Below are positions 26,010-34,629 of a stretch of DNA of 64,000 bases, piece after piece. Made by a program: the position numbers and the translations under genes. Source of the DNA: an uncultured Ferrovibrio sp. (GTDB lineage Bacteria; Pseudomonadota; Alphaproteobacteria; Ferrovibrionales; Ferrovibrionaceae); contig NZ_CALGPC010000008.1 of assembly GCF_937960835.1 (NCBI RefSeq), positions 1 through 64,000 of the forward strand, read 5' to 3'. The notes below the pieces were generated by a model, which was not told where the DNA came from, made no database searches, and worked only from the letters and a program-made list of their open reading frames with translations. The first letter of the stretch is position 1; each line of letters opens with the position of its first letter.

Positions 26010-27140
26010 TCATCGCTGCGCCATCGCAGCCTGCAAGGCGGCGCCATAGGCATCGAGCGCGGCATCAAGCTTAAGCCGCGCCTGCACCTGATCGCGCCAC
26101 TCCGCCAGTTCAGGCGTGAGCTGCATATCGGCCAGGGCCGACTGCGCGGCATCGAGATCGCCCTGCTGCAGCGCGGCCTCGGCCATGGCGAGTTTTCCTT
26201 CCGGCGTTGCCGTATCGGTCTCGCCGACGCGTCTAATGCTGATCAGGCCGGTGACTTTGTCCCACGCGCGCTGCCACCAGGGTTTAGCCGCGGCATCCGC
26301 ACCGGCCGATGCTGCGGGCACGGCTTCGCGCTGCGCTTCGGTCAGAGCGGCAAAGCGCGCCGCAAGCTTTACGGCAGCGGGCGGCGGCGCATCGGCGAAG
26401 GAGCGCAAGGCCGCCAGGGCCTGCTGCATCTCACGGCCTTGCGCTTCGTCTTCCTGTGCGTTGCCTGCCTGTGTATTGCCAGCTTGGGCCACTCGCTCGA
26501 ACTCATCGCGGAAGGCAGCGCCGCGCCGGGCTTTTTCACGCAGTTCGCTCCAGGCCAATACCTGCAGCAGCGGCGCGCGCATCGCGGCGATGCGGCCTTC
26601 GCTGAGCGCTGCAAACCGCGCCTGCAACTCAGCAACCTGCTGCGTGAGCAGATCGCGCTGCGCGGCCTGAGTGTTGTCGGCTTGGCGGAGCGCAGCGATG
26701 GCCTGCTCCAGTTCTTCCAGCTTCTGATCATCGGCGCCGGAAGCCGTCGGCAATTGCTGCAGGCGTTCGATGCTGGCGGTCAATGCGGACAGGCGCTTCT
26801 CCTGCTCGTCGAGACGCTGCAGCAGTTCGGTATTATCGGCCATCGGCGCAGCGGGCGCCTGCGGCGCAGGCAGCGGTGACGGCGTGGATGCAGGCGGCGA
26901 TACCGGCACGCTGGTCTGCAACGTCGGCGCAATGCTGCGGCCGGCAAAAAGATTGTCGAGCCGCCCGGTGCTGGCGAGCTGATAGACGACCGCAACAGCA
27001 ACGCTGATCAGGATCGCGGCCACCAGAAAAATGGCAACGCGCAGGCCGCGGGATCGCCTGGTCTTCGCCAGAGGTTCAACCTCGGCATCGATGATCGGAT
27101 CGCCGGCAGTGTTTCGATCGGTTCTGGGCTTGTCGCTCAT
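26010..27140 (-). CDS. Mitofilin-family inner-membrane protein
   Basis: The 376-aa protein has a short charged N-terminus, one membrane helix (VAIFLVAAILISVAVAVVYQ, about residues 34-53), a Pro/Ala-rich linker, a coiled coil (LLQRLDEQEKRLSALTASIE) and a C-terminal Mitofilin-like helical domain. The alphaproteobacterial relatives of mitochondrial Mic60, encoded by the hem genes, share this layout and shape intracytoplasmic or inner membranes. The start ATG at 27140 lies in the ATGA overlap with the hemD stop. It is part of the haem operon; any link to haem synthesis itself is unproven. Confidence 0.85.
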   Translation of the reverse strand: MSDKPRTDRNTAGDPIIDAEVEPLAKTRRSRGLRVAIFLVAAILISVAVAVVYQLASTGRLDNLFAGRSIAPTLQTSVPVSPPASTPSPLPAPQAPAAPMADNTELLQRLDEQEKRLSALTASIERLQQLPTASGADDQKLEELEQAIAALRQADNTQAAQRDLLTQQVAELQARFAALSEGRIAAMRAPLLQVLAWSELREKARRGAAFRDEFERVAQAGNTQAGNAQEDEAQGREMQQALAALRSFADAPPPAAVKLAARFAALTEAQREAVPAASAGADAAAKPWWQRAWDKVTGLISIRRVGETDTATPEGKLAMAEAALQQGDLDAAQSALADMQLTPELAEWRDQVQARLKLDAALDAYGAALQAAMAQR

Positions 27141-27874
27141 GGTGCGTCCGGTTGTCCTACCAGGTCGATCAGGTCGTCTTCGCGCGGCTGCGCGGCAATG
27201 CGCGTGCTGCGCCAGGGCAACGGCGCCACCGCCGCGGCCACATTCCTGCTCAGACACAGAGCATCGGCGAAAGCGGCGCCGCCGGCAATGCCGGCCGTCT
27301 GGCTCAGGCTAACAAAAGTTGCCGCCGTACGGGGAGAGAAAAACATCGCCGCATCATAACCGCCTGCGGCAAATCGTTCTGCAACATCCTGCGGCAGGCT
27401 TTCCGCGGTCACAGCTTCATAAAGCGTGGCGCGCCTCACATCGTAGCCATCGGCCTGCAGCATTTTCTGCAAATCGCCCGCCAGCACGGTGCCGGCCGCG
27501 TGCAGCAAAGGTCCATCCTGCGGATTCCATTCCCGGCGCACGAGAGAGGCAAGACTTTCGACATCGCCGCCCGCAGGCGTGACCTGCTGAAATCCCACCG
27601 ACCTGGCCGCCTGCGCGCTGGCCTCGCCTACGGCGAAGACGGCAAAATCACGGCGTTCGGCATTGGCGGCAAAGGCGCGCACGCCATTGGCGGAGGTGAA
27701 CAGCAGTGCGCGCACGCCATTGAGCGGCAGATCGATATTGCGATGGATGCAAATCGACAGCATCGGCGCGCAATCCGCGGCATGGCCCATCTGCGCCAGG
27801 CGCTGCTGCAAGGCAGCGGCTTCGGGCGCGGGCCGCGTGATCAGAATCCGTCGCTGCGGCTGCGGCGTCATCAC
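27137..27874 (-). CDS. hemD: Uroporphyrinogen-III synthase
   Basis: The 245-aa protein closes hydroxymethylbilane to uroporphyrinogen III. HemD is poorly conserved, but RRILITRPAPEAAALQQRLA, LLFTSANGVRAFAANAERRD, FAVGEASAQAARSVGF, LLHAAGTVLAGDLQKML and AAMFFSPRTAATFVSL are all typical. It overlaps hemC by four bases at its start and the mitofilin gene by four at its end, indicating translational coupling. Confidence 0.92.
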   Translation of the reverse strand: MMTPQPQRRILITRPAPEAAALQQRLAQMGHAADCAPMLSICIHRNIDLPLNGVRALLFTSANGVRAFAANAERRDFAVFAVGEASAQAARSVGFQQVTPAGGDVESLASLVRREWNPQDGPLLHAAGTVLAGDLQKMLQADGYDVRRATLYEAVTAESLPQDVAERFAAGGYDAAMFFSPRTAATFVSLSQTAGIAGGAAFADALCLSRNVAAAVAPLPWRSTRIAAQPREDDLIDLVGQPDAP

Positions 27875-28836
27875 GCCTCGAAGAAATCCGGTCCGATGCG
27901 GCCTTTCAGGTCGGCGCCCGCATCCCGTCCCATCGCCACGCCGTCTTTCGCAGCCCCGCGGCGTTCGATCTCGATCAGGTCCGTGCCATCGGGCCGCGCG
28001 ATGGCGCCGCGCAGCCGCATCTCATCGCCATTCAGCTCGGCAAGCGCCGCAATCGGCGTGCGGCAGGAACCGTCCAGCACGGCCAGCAGCGCGCGTTCGG
28101 CTTCGACGCGCATCTGCGTCGGCGCATCGTTCAGCGGCGCAAGATAATCCAGCACGCGGGCATCGCCATCGCGGCATTCGATGCCGATGGCGCCTTGCGC
28201 GACAGCGGGCAGCATCTCTTCCGGTTCCAGCACCTGCATGCCGGACGGCGCGATGTTGAGCCGATGCAGTCCGGCCAGTGCAAGGAACGTGGCAGCGACC
28301 ACGCCTTCCTCCAGTTTGCGCAGCCGCGTTTGCACATTGCCACGGAAGGTAACGACCTGAAGATCGGGACGGCGCGCCAGCAGAAAGGCTTTGCGGCGCA
28401 GCGATGCCGTGCCGACCGTGGCACCCTGCGGCAGATCAGCCAGCCGCATCGGACGCGTGCTGAGCAAGACGTCGCGCACATCCTCGCGCGGCAGATAGGC
28501 CGCCATGATCAGGCCGGCGGGGAGCTGGGTCGGCATGTCCTTCATGGAATGCACGGCGAGATCGATGCTGCCGTCGAGCAGCGCTTCCTCGATCTCCTTG
28601 GTGAACAGCCCCTTGCCGCCCGCTTCGGCCAGCGCGCGATCCTGGATTTTGTCGCCGGTGGTCTTGATGATGCGGATGGCGACCTGCGCCTCGCTCAACC
28701 CTGGATGGGCCGCCAGCAGACGCTGCCGCGTTTCATGGGCCTGGGCCAACGCCAGCGGCGAGCCGCGCGTACCGATGGTCAGAACCGGCGTTCCTGGTTT
28801 CACGCGGCGCCCATTCTCTTGCTGGCTAGGTGTCAT
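27871..28836 (-). CDS. hemC: Porphobilinogen deaminase (hydroxymethylbilane synthase)
   Basis: The 321-aa enzyme polymerises four porphobilinogens. Visible landmarks: LTIGTRGSPLALAQAHETRQ, HSMKDMPTQLPAGL, VGTASLRRKAFLLARRPDLQ and the dipyrromethane-cofactor cysteine in LDGSCRTPIAAL. It is the first gene of the operon and runs divergently from tsaD with about 60 bp between starts, where both promoters must lie. The first 15 or so residues before the conserved core are extra. Confidence 0.96.
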   Translation of the reverse strand: MTPSQQENGRRVKPGTPVLTIGTRGSPLALAQAHETRQRLLAAHPGLSEAQVAIRIIKTTGDKIQDRALAEAGGKGLFTKEIEEALLDGSIDLAVHSMKDMPTQLPAGLIMAAYLPREDVRDVLLSTRPMRLADLPQGATVGTASLRRKAFLLARRPDLQVVTFRGNVQTRLRKLEEGVVAATFLALAGLHRLNIAPSGMQVLEPEEMLPAVAQGAIGIECRDGDARVLDYLAPLNDAPTQMRVEAERALLAVLDGSCRTPIAALAELNGDEMRLRGAIARPDGTDLIEIERRGAAKDGVAMGRDAGADLKGRIGPDFFEA

Positions 28837-28896
28837 AATGTTAATGCCTACTCTATCTTATTTCCGCATCGCGAACATCGCCCGGCACCCTTTGTT

Positions 28897-29979
28897 ATGC
28901 TCGTTCTAGGCATCGAGACCAGCTGCGACGAAACCGCCTGCGCCATCGTCCAGGATGACGGGCCGGCGGCGGCGGATCCTGCCCGCCGCATCGTCAGTCA
29001 TAGCCTGTTCTCGCAATTGAGGGAACACGCGCCCTATGGCGGCGTGGTGCCCGAAATCGCCTCGCGCGCGCATATCGAGCATCTGGACGGCCTGATCGCC
29101 GAATGCCTGCATCGCGCGGGCCTGAAGCTGCAGGATGTCGATGCCATCGCCGCCACCGCCGGGCCGGGCCTGATCGGCGGCGTCATGGTCGGCCTGACCA
29201 CGGCAAAGACCCTGGCCTATGCGGCGCAGAAGCCGCTGATCGCGGTCAATCATCTGGAAGGCCATGCGCTGTCGGTACGTTTGAGTGATGACGTGCCGTT
29301 TCCGTATCTGCTGCTGCTGGTCTCAGGCGGCCATTGCCAGTTTCTGATCGTCGAGGATATCGGCCGCTATCGCCGTCTGGGCACGACCATCGACGATGCC
29401 GCCGGCGAAGCGTTCGATAAAACCGCCAAGATGCTCGGCCTGGGCTATCCCGGCGGGCCGGCGATCGAGAAGCTGGCGGCGCGCGGCGATGCGGCGCGCT
29501 TCAATCTGCCGCGGCCGCTGAAAGGCAAGCCGGGCTGCGATTTCAGCTTCTCCGGCCTGAAGACGGCGGTGCGGCTGGCACTGGAAAGCTGCGGCGATGC
29601 GCCGACCGAGCAGGACAAAGCCGATCTCGCCGCCGGATTCCAGGCCGCCGTGATGGATGTGATCCTCGATCGCGCAAAACATGCCATTGCCGCATTCGAC
29701 GCGCAGCATGGCGCCAGCGGCAAGCATTTTGTTGTGGCCGGCGGCGTCGCCGCCAACAAGGCGCTGCGGGCCGGACTGGTTGCGCTGAGTGAGAAGAACG
29801 GCATGCGCTTCACCGCGCCACCGATGAATCTGTGCACCGATAATGGCGCGATGATCGCCTGGGCCGGGCTGGAACGCGCCAGGCGCGGCATGATCGACAG
29901 CCTGGATGCGCCGGCGCGGGCGCGCTGGCCGCTTGATCCCGGCGCCGAAGCCAGGCCCTTTGCCGGAGCCAAGGCTTGA
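28897..29979 (+). CDS. tsaD: tRNA N6-adenosine threonylcarbamoyltransferase TsaD
   Basis: The 360-aa enzyme transfers the threonylcarbamoyl group to A37 of ANN-decoding tRNAs. It begins MLVLGIETSCDETACAIVQD and has the metal-binding HLEGHAL motif, LLLLVSGGHCQFL, GRYRRLGTTIDDAAGEAFDK and the C-terminal CTDNGAMIAWAG. Start ATG is 28897; length fits the family. It overlaps gpsA by four bases. Confidence 0.97.
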   Translation: MLVLGIETSCDETACAIVQDDGPAAADPARRIVSHSLFSQLREHAPYGGVVPEIASRAHIEHLDGLIAECLHRAGLKLQDVDAIAATAGPGLIGGVMVGLTTAKTLAYAAQKPLIAVNHLEGHALSVRLSDDVPFPYLLLLVSGGHCQFLIVEDIGRYRRLGTTIDDAAGEAFDKTAKMLGLGYPGGPAIEKLAARGDAARFNLPRPLKGKPGCDFSFSGLKTAVRLALESCGDAPTEQDKADLAAGFQAAVMDVILDRAKHAIAAFDAQHGASGKHFVVAGGVAANKALRAGLVALSEKNGMRFTAPPMNLCTDNGAMIAWAGLERARRGMIDSLDAPARARWPLDPGAEARPFAGAKA

Positions 29980-30965
29980 AGATCGGCATTATCGGAGGCG
30001 GCGCCTGGGGCACGGCGCTTGCGGCGCTTGCCGCCGAGCAGGGCGAGGCGATCCTCTGGGCGCGCAACCCGGAGGTGGTCGGCAGCATCAATGCCGAGCA
30101 TGCCAATCCTCTGTATCTGCCCGGCGTGACGCTGCCGGCGAATCTGACGGCGACGCAGGATCTGGCCGCGCTGCATGACTGCGCAGCGCTGATCCTCGCC
30201 GTGCCGGCGCAGACCTTGCGCCAGTTCGCAACCGAGATCGCAACCAGGCTGTCCGGCAATGCGGCCATCATCATCGCTTCGAAAGGCATCGAGATCAGCA
30301 CCGGCCTGCTGCCCTCTGATGTGGTGCATGACGTTTTGCCTGAGCGCACCATTGCCATTCTGACCGGGCCGACTTTTGCCATCGAAATGGCGCGCGGTCT
30401 GCCCACGGCGGCGACGTTGGCCTGCGCCGATGACAGACTGGGTGCCGAACTGGTGCAGCGGCTGGGACGCCCGACATTTCGGCCTTATCTTTCCGACGAC
30501 GTGATCGGCGCGCAGATCGGCGGCGCGGTGAAGAATGTGCTGGCGATTGCCTGCGGCATCGTGATCGGCCGCGCGCTGGGCGACAATGCGCGCGCGGCGC
30601 TGATCACCCGCGGCCTTGCCGAGATGACGCGGCTGGGCCTAAGCCTCGGCGGCCGGCGCGAAACGCTGATGGGCCTGTCGGGCCTGGGCGATCTGGTGCT
30701 GACCTGTTCGGGGCATCAGTCACGCAACCTGTCGCTGGGTGTGGCTTTGGGCGAGGGCAAGAGCCTGGCCGAGATCATGGGCGCGCGCCGCACCGTGGCG
30801 GAAGGCGTGCATACCGCCCGCGCCATCGAGGCGCTGGCGCTGCGGCAGAAGATCGAGATGCCGATCTGCGCCGCGGTGGATGCCGTGCTGCACAAACAGG
30901 CAAGCATCGACGAGATGCTGGCGGCGCTGCTGGCGCGGCCGTTTCGAGCTGAGGAAGAAAGATGA
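29976..30965 (+). CDS. gpsA: NAD(P)H-dependent glycerol-3-phosphate dehydrogenase
   Basis: The 329-aa enzyme makes sn-glycerol-3-phosphate for phospholipids. The N-terminal GIIGGGAWGTALAALAAEQG is the nucleotide-binding fold; LTGPTFAIEMARGLPTAATL, GGAVKNVLAIACGIVIG with the catalytic lysine, and MGLSGLGDLVLTCSG follow. It begins at a TTG inside the tsaD stop (TTGA overlap) and ends in an ATGA overlap with the EVE gene. Confidence 0.96.
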   Translation: MKIGIIGGGAWGTALAALAAEQGEAILWARNPEVVGSINAEHANPLYLPGVTLPANLTATQDLAALHDCAALILAVPAQTLRQFATEIATRLSGNAAIIIASKGIEISTGLLPSDVVHDVLPERTIAILTGPTFAIEMARGLPTAATLACADDRLGAELVQRLGRPTFRPYLSDDVIGAQIGGAVKNVLAIACGIVIGRALGDNARAALITRGLAEMTRLGLSLGGRRETLMGLSGLGDLVLTCSGHQSRNLSLGVALGEGKSLAEIMGARRTVAEGVHTARAIEALALRQKIEMPICAAVDAVLHKQASIDEMLAALLARPFRAEEER

Positions 30966-31375
30966 AATACTGGCTGATGAAGTCCGAGCCTTCCGCCTGG
31001 TCGTGGGAGCAGCAGGTCAGGAAGAAGGTCGAAAGCTGGAACGGCGTGCGCAATTACCAGGCCGCCAACAACATGAAGGCGATGAGCCTGGGCGACCGCG
31101 CCTTCTTTTATCATTCGGTGGATGAGAAGCGGATCGTCGGCATCGTCGAGGTCGTGAAGCTCTACTATCCCGATCCGACCGACGAAACCGGCAGGTTCGG
31201 CATGGTGGATGTGAAGGCGCTGATGCCGCTGAAGACGCCGGTCACGCTCGCACAGATCAAGGCCGAGCCGAAACTGCAGCATCTGCCGCTGATCAGGCAG
31301 TCGCGGCTCTCGGTCCTGCCGGTGGATGCGGCGAGCTGGAAGCTGATCTGCAAGATGGGCGGCGTGGAAGCGTGA
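30962..31375 (+). CDS. EVE-domain protein
   Basis: The 137-aa protein is a single EVE domain of the PUA-like fold: MKYWLMKSEPSAWSWEQQVR, VESWNGVRNYQAANNMKAM, GDRAFFYHSVDEKRIVGIVE and LIRQSRLSVLPV. These domains bind modified bases in RNA or DNA. The gene is translationally coupled to gpsA and follows tsaD, which fits a role around modified nucleic acids, but its ligand is not known. Confidence 0.92.
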   Translation: MKYWLMKSEPSAWSWEQQVRKKVESWNGVRNYQAANNMKAMSLGDRAFFYHSVDEKRIVGIVEVVKLYYPDPTDETGRFGMVDVKALMPLKTPVTLAQIKAEPKLQHLPLIRQSRLSVLPVDAASWKLICKMGGVEA

Positions 31376-31454
31376 TGGTTATTCGCGCAGCCATACGTTC
31401 ATTTTAAAACAACACGTGGATGCCACGGCCGGGCCGTGGCATGACGGCTATACT

Positions 31455-31814
31455 ATGACCCCTCGACCCAACCAGCCTGCGCCCGGCACGCGTCTGATCG
31501 CCCTTGCCGAGATCCCGGAACCCGGCGCCAAGGGTTTCACCTTCGGCGCGGGCAAGGAGCGTTTCGAGTGCTTCGTCGTGCGCTGGCAGGGCGGCGTGTT
31601 CGGCTATGTCAACGAATGCCCGCATGCGCGCACCTCGCTGGACTGGAAGCCGGATGCGTTTTTCAACCGCGACCAGACGGCGCTGATGTGCGGCACTCAT
31701 GGCGCATTGTTTGCGCCGGAAAGCGGCCAGTGCTTTCTCGGCCCCTGCAAAGGCAAGAGCCTGATTCCGTTTTTCGTCCGGCTCGACGACGAAGGCTGGA
31801 TTCTCGCCGGTTAA
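31455..31814 (+). CDS. Rieske [2Fe-2S] domain protein
   Basis: The 119-aa protein is one Rieske domain with cluster ligands in CPHARTSLDW and CGTHGALFAPESGQC, ending with a short strand region. It resembles ferredoxin components of oxygenases and stand-alone Rieske proteins. I place the start at ATG 31455 (MTPRPNQPAPG); a longer frame starting 39 bases earlier lacks a better ribosome site. Its redox partner is unknown. Confidence 0.88.
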   Translation: MTPRPNQPAPGTRLIALAEIPEPGAKGFTFGAGKERFECFVVRWQGGVFGYVNECPHARTSLDWKPDAFFNRDQTALMCGTHGALFAPESGQCFLGPCKGKSLIPFFVRLDDEGWILAG

Positions 31815-31859
31815 GGCGGGCGGTCTGAAACAAATCGGCGCCGGCGTGGTTAATGCGGC

Positions 31860-32033
31860 ATGCCGATTGTCATCATCATCCTGCTCGCTTTTCTCGTCGC
31901 CCAGTTCGGTTTCTGGGACACGTTCACCGGAATCCTCGGCGGCATCGGCGTCCTCATCCTGGTCGGACTGACCTTCCTCGCGCTGGCAGCCGCCGCCGGC
32001 ATGCTGGCGCTGCGGCGCCTGCGCGGACGCTAA
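31860..32033 (+). CDS. Small two-helix membrane protein
   Basis: A 57-aa frame encodes two hydrophobic helices, MPIVIIILLAFLVAQFGFWD and a glycine- and leucine-rich GVLILVGLTFLALAAAAGML, ending with an arginine-rich LRRLRGR tail. This basic tail probably faces the cytoplasm. No clear Shine-Dalgarno is seen, and the function is unknown. It lies 45 bp after the Rieske gene. Confidence 0.6.
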   Translation: MPIVIIILLAFLVAQFGFWDTFTGILGGIGVLILVGLTFLALAAAAGMLALRRLRGR

Positions 32034-32064
32034 ACGCCACTCAGACGTCGTCAGGTGGCGCGCA

Positions 32065-32262
32065 TTACTTGGTCAGGATCAGCTTGCCGCTGGCGGTCAG
32101 CCTCAGACGATAATCCGCCCCATCATGGGCGATGATCACTTCGCGCGCGGTGCGGAAGAGGGTGCGGCTGTCCAGCCGCGTGACGGCAGGCATGCCGCTG
32201 CGATCGGACACCGCCTGCTGCTGCGCCGGCTGCGACGCCGCTGGTCGTTTATTCTCCTGCAT
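32065..32262 (-). CDS. hemP: Hemin uptake protein HemP
   Basis: The 65-aa protein ends with VTRLDSRTLFRTAREVIIAH and DGADYRLRLTASGKLILTK, the HemP signature. Small HemP proteins are induced under iron starvation and are required for haem uptake in several proteobacteria, where HmuP-like members act as coactivators. The start ATG at 32262 is chosen to fit family length; a longer frame has a Gly/Pro-rich unlikely N-terminus. A possible iron-responsive operator lies about 95 bp upstream. No haem receptor gene is adjacent. Confidence 0.9.
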   Translation of the reverse strand: MQENKRPAASQPAQQQAVSDRSGMPAVTRLDSRTLFRTAREVIIAHDGADYRLRLTASGKLILTK

Positions 32263-32356
32263 TGTCGACTCTTCTGTGCGGGCCGGCACTCCACCTGCCG
32301 CCAGGTTGCCCCTACCGGTCCGCGGTGGCGGCACGGTACGGATTCCGCAGCATCAA

Positions 32357-32379
32357 TGCAAGTAAGAATGAGTATCACC
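32357..32379. promoter_or_regulatory. Possible Fur/Irr-type iron operator upstream of hemP
   Basis: Read on the minus strand the site contains GATACTCATTCTTAC, an imperfect match to the Fur-box pattern of GATA/TATC-like half-sites. Its position upstream of hemP, an iron-regulated gene in other species, is the main support. Confidence 0.35.
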
Positions 32380-32413
32380 TCATCGCCGTATTTGGCAGGC
32401 CGAAAAACGACAC

Positions 32414-32436
32414 CGCCCGCGCTCTGGGCGCGGGCG
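32414..32436. terminator. GC-rich hairpin with short T tails
   Basis: A perfect 9-bp stem CGCCCGCGC / GCGCGGGCG with a 5-base loop, followed by TTTC on the plus strand and, after a few bases, by a T run on the minus strand. It lies between hemP and the small minus-strand gene at 32506 and probably ends that gene's transcript. Confidence 0.5.
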
Positions 32437-32505
32437 TTTCTAGGGATGTTCGTGATGGGGTGTCAGTCGGTCAGATAGACGATCAGATAGACTGGGGGGA
32501 CCGTG

Positions 32506-32715
32506 TCAGTCGTTGCCGTCGGTGCGGCGGCGCTGGCGCAGCCGCTCGGCCAGCCGGTGCACCTCGGACGCCTGCACGCCGTCGCGATGCATCAGGCGCT
32601 GGATGATCGGATCGGACAGCATGTCCGAGAGCGTCGGTTCGTTATGCACCCAGCGCATATGCGCCTGAGAGGCAGCAGACACGCGGATATGCGGCATATC
32701 GCGGAAGTCTTCCAT
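32506..32715 (-). CDS. Small protein of unknown function
   Basis: A 69-aa frame begins at ATG 32715 directly after a good GGGAGGCAG ribosome site. It encodes MEDFRDMPHIRVSAASQAHM, then DMLSDPIIQRLMHRDGVQ, and ends in an Arg-rich helix (RLAERLRQRRRTDG). It has no membrane segment or cysteine cluster. Composition, ribosome site and hairpin-flanked position make it a likely real gene; I do not recognise the family. Confidence 0.6.
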   Translation of the reverse strand: MEDFRDMPHIRVSAASQAHMRWVHNEPTLSDMLSDPIIQRLMHRDGVQASEVHRLAERLRQRRRTDGND

Positions 32716-32880
32716 TTCTGCCTCCCTGTTGTGCGTTTCCAGACTCGTGCGCTGCAGCGGACCCCTTAGCAGTTGCGAAAAGAGACAGCTTCTAGCACCT
32801 TTGCGATAAAACCAGTCTACACCGGCAATGATGCTGGGGACGTGACGAGACTGTGGTAATTTCGTGACGGCTGACACGTT

Positions 32881-32913
32881 GCAACTTGCATGCGGCCTTC
32901 GCATGCAAGTTGC
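32881..32913 (-). terminator. Stem-loop after the creatininase-family gene
   Basis: A perfect 14-bp stem, GCAACTTGCATGCG (32881-32894) with its complement (32900-32913), and a 5-base loop lie 15 bases after the stop of the minus-strand gene. No strong T run follows. Confidence 0.55.
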
Positions 32914-32927
32914 CGCAGATCTTCCGC

Positions 32928-33677
32928 CTACGACGCCACGAAGTCGCGATAGGCCGTTGCCAGTTCGGGCGTGACGGCTTCCACGATGGTCTTGCCATGG
33001 GCGGCCGAGGCCAGCGCCGGGTTGGAGCCGATGCGGCCATCGGCAAAGCGCCGGCGGTAATCGGCTGCATCCGTGAAGCTGCCCGAGGGCGCGACCTCCG
33101 GGGCCATCGCCGCGACGGCCTTCACCGCCTCGGGATAGGCGTGATAGGTGACCGACACTTCGCTGGGCGTGGCGTGGCTGCCTTCGACGCCGGGGAACAG
33201 GCTTTGCGACAGCCGCCTGGCCGAGGGCGCTTCCCACCAGTTCTTCAGCATACAGCGCACCGGCGTGCCGTTGCTCAGGCCGGCCTGCAGGCTGGTCTCG
33301 GCATAGATTTCGGAGAAGGCGGCTGTCGTGGTGGCGACATTGCCGCCATGGCCGTTGAGGAAGAAGAAGCGGGTGAAGCCATGCCGGCTGAGCGAGGCCA
33401 CCATGTCGCGGATCACCGCGATCAGGGTGGAGGGGCGCAGCGTCATGCTACCGGGAAAAGCGAGGTGATGCTGCGCCATGCCGACGCTGATCGTCGGCGC
33501 GACCATCGCATCGGCCTGCTTGCCGACTTCACGGGCGAAGACCTCGGCACAGATCGCATCGGTGCCGATCAGGCCGTTCGGGCCGTGCTGCTCGGTAGAG
33601 CCGATCGGGATGATGATGCCGGTCGAACGCTTCAGATAGGCTTCGACTTCCTGCCAGGTGCATAGCGCCAGTTGCAT
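32928..33677 (-). CDS. Creatininase-family amidohydrolase
   Basis: The 249-aa protein has the metal-binding features of the creatininase family: GIIIPIGSTEQHGPNGLIGT, DAICAEVFAREVG, VGMAQHHLAFPGSMTL and LNGHGGNVATTTAAF. Members hydrolyse creatinine, formamides or similar ring amides, for example in cofactor routes. The start ATG at 33677 has a GAGGA site upstream. It has no pathway neighbours, so the substrate stays open. Confidence 0.9.
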   Translation of the reverse strand: MQLALCTWQEVEAYLKRSTGIIIPIGSTEQHGPNGLIGTDAICAEVFAREVGKQADAMVAPTISVGMAQHHLAFPGSMTLRPSTLIAVIRDMVASLSRHGFTRFFFLNGHGGNVATTTAAFSEIYAETSLQAGLSNGTPVRCMLKNWWEAPSARRLSQSLFPGVEGSHATPSEVSVTYHAYPEAVKAVAAMAPEVAPSGSFTDAADYRRRFADGRIGSNPALASAAHGKTIVEAVTPELATAYRDFVAS

Positions 33678-33819
33678 GGATTCCTCAAGCTGGATGGGGC
33701 GACGGTTGTTGGGCTGACGGACTGCCGCCATGGACAACATCAGGGCCATCTATGGCGGCAGAGCCGGAAAAACGAAGTCCGGACAAGCCGGGCTTTGCAA
33801 GGCGTGAAAAAGCCGCCGA

Positions 33820-34629
33820 TTACCTGGAGGAGCGCGGCGTGTGCGGCGTCTTCTTCAGCACGGAGATGAAATAGCCGTTATGCCAGTCGCTCTGCTTGTC
33901 ATGGACCGGCGCATGCGTGTCGTCCTGCGTCGTGCGCACCTCGATCTTGTAGAGGATATCGAGGTTGAGATTGCGGATGACGTCGTAGGTGCCCTGGCGG
34001 ACCGGCGTCCAGTTCCAGTCGTCGACGATGAAGACGAATTCCTCGGTCAGCGCGTCCAGCGCGACGGCGAGGCCGTCATACTGATCCTGATATTCGTGCG
34101 GACCGTCGAACAGATAGACGTTGAAGACGCCGAGTGCCCTGAAATCCACCTTGCGGAAATCGTCGCAGATCACCGTCGGGATCGCGGTGCGCGAGCAGCA
34201 ATTGGCGACATTGGCGAAGAAGAGCGGCGCGGGACCGCCGAACTGCGACCAGTTGTCGACCGCAACGGCGCGCAGGTTGTTGCCGTAGATCGCCGAGCAG
34301 AGCGTCGAGCCGGCCCAGGAGCCGACTTCGAGATAGCGGGGGTTATCGATCCGCTCCATCAGGTTGTTGATGAAGTAGCGGTATTTCCGCCCCGACATGC
34401 CGTCGATGTTCAGCACGTAATCGTTGAGCTTGCCCTTGTATTCCAGGGCATCGGTAAAGCAGGACCGGACCAGATCGCGCAGATCCGGGCGGCGCCATTC
34501 GCCCATCAGGACCTGGGGCGGAGCGGCCTGCGCCGTCTCGGTCACCTCTGCCGCCACGGCCGCTTCGGCCTGCGCGGCAGGCTGAGCCTTCGCCGACGCG
34601 CTCTTAGTCTTTGCAGCTTTCGCTCCCAC
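33820..34629 (-). CDS. Class I SAM-dependent methyltransferase-like protein
   Basis: The 269-aa protein has a low-complexity Ala/Lys N-terminus of about 40 residues, then a Rossmann-type methyltransferase core: RYLEVGSWAGSTLCSAIYGN (SAM-binding motif I), LRAVAVDNWSQFGG (acidic motif II), VICDDFRKVDFRALG and FNVYLFDGPHEYQDQYDGL. It resembles Methyltransf_24 proteins that modify small molecules or glycans. The acceptor cannot be inferred. It is monocistronic and divergent from rpsD. Confidence 0.8.
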   Translation of the reverse strand: MGAKAAKTKSASAKAQPAAQAEAAVAAEVTETAQAAPPQVLMGEWRRPDLRDLVRSCFTDALEYKGKLNDYVLNIDGMSGRKYRYFINNLMERIDNPRYLEVGSWAGSTLCSAIYGNNLRAVAVDNWSQFGGPAPLFFANVANCCSRTAIPTVICDDFRKVDFRALGVFNVYLFDGPHEYQDQYDGLAVALDALTEEFVFIVDDWNWTPVRQGTYDVIRNLNLDILYKIEVRTTQDDTHAPVHDKQSDWHNGYFISVLKKTPHTPRSSR

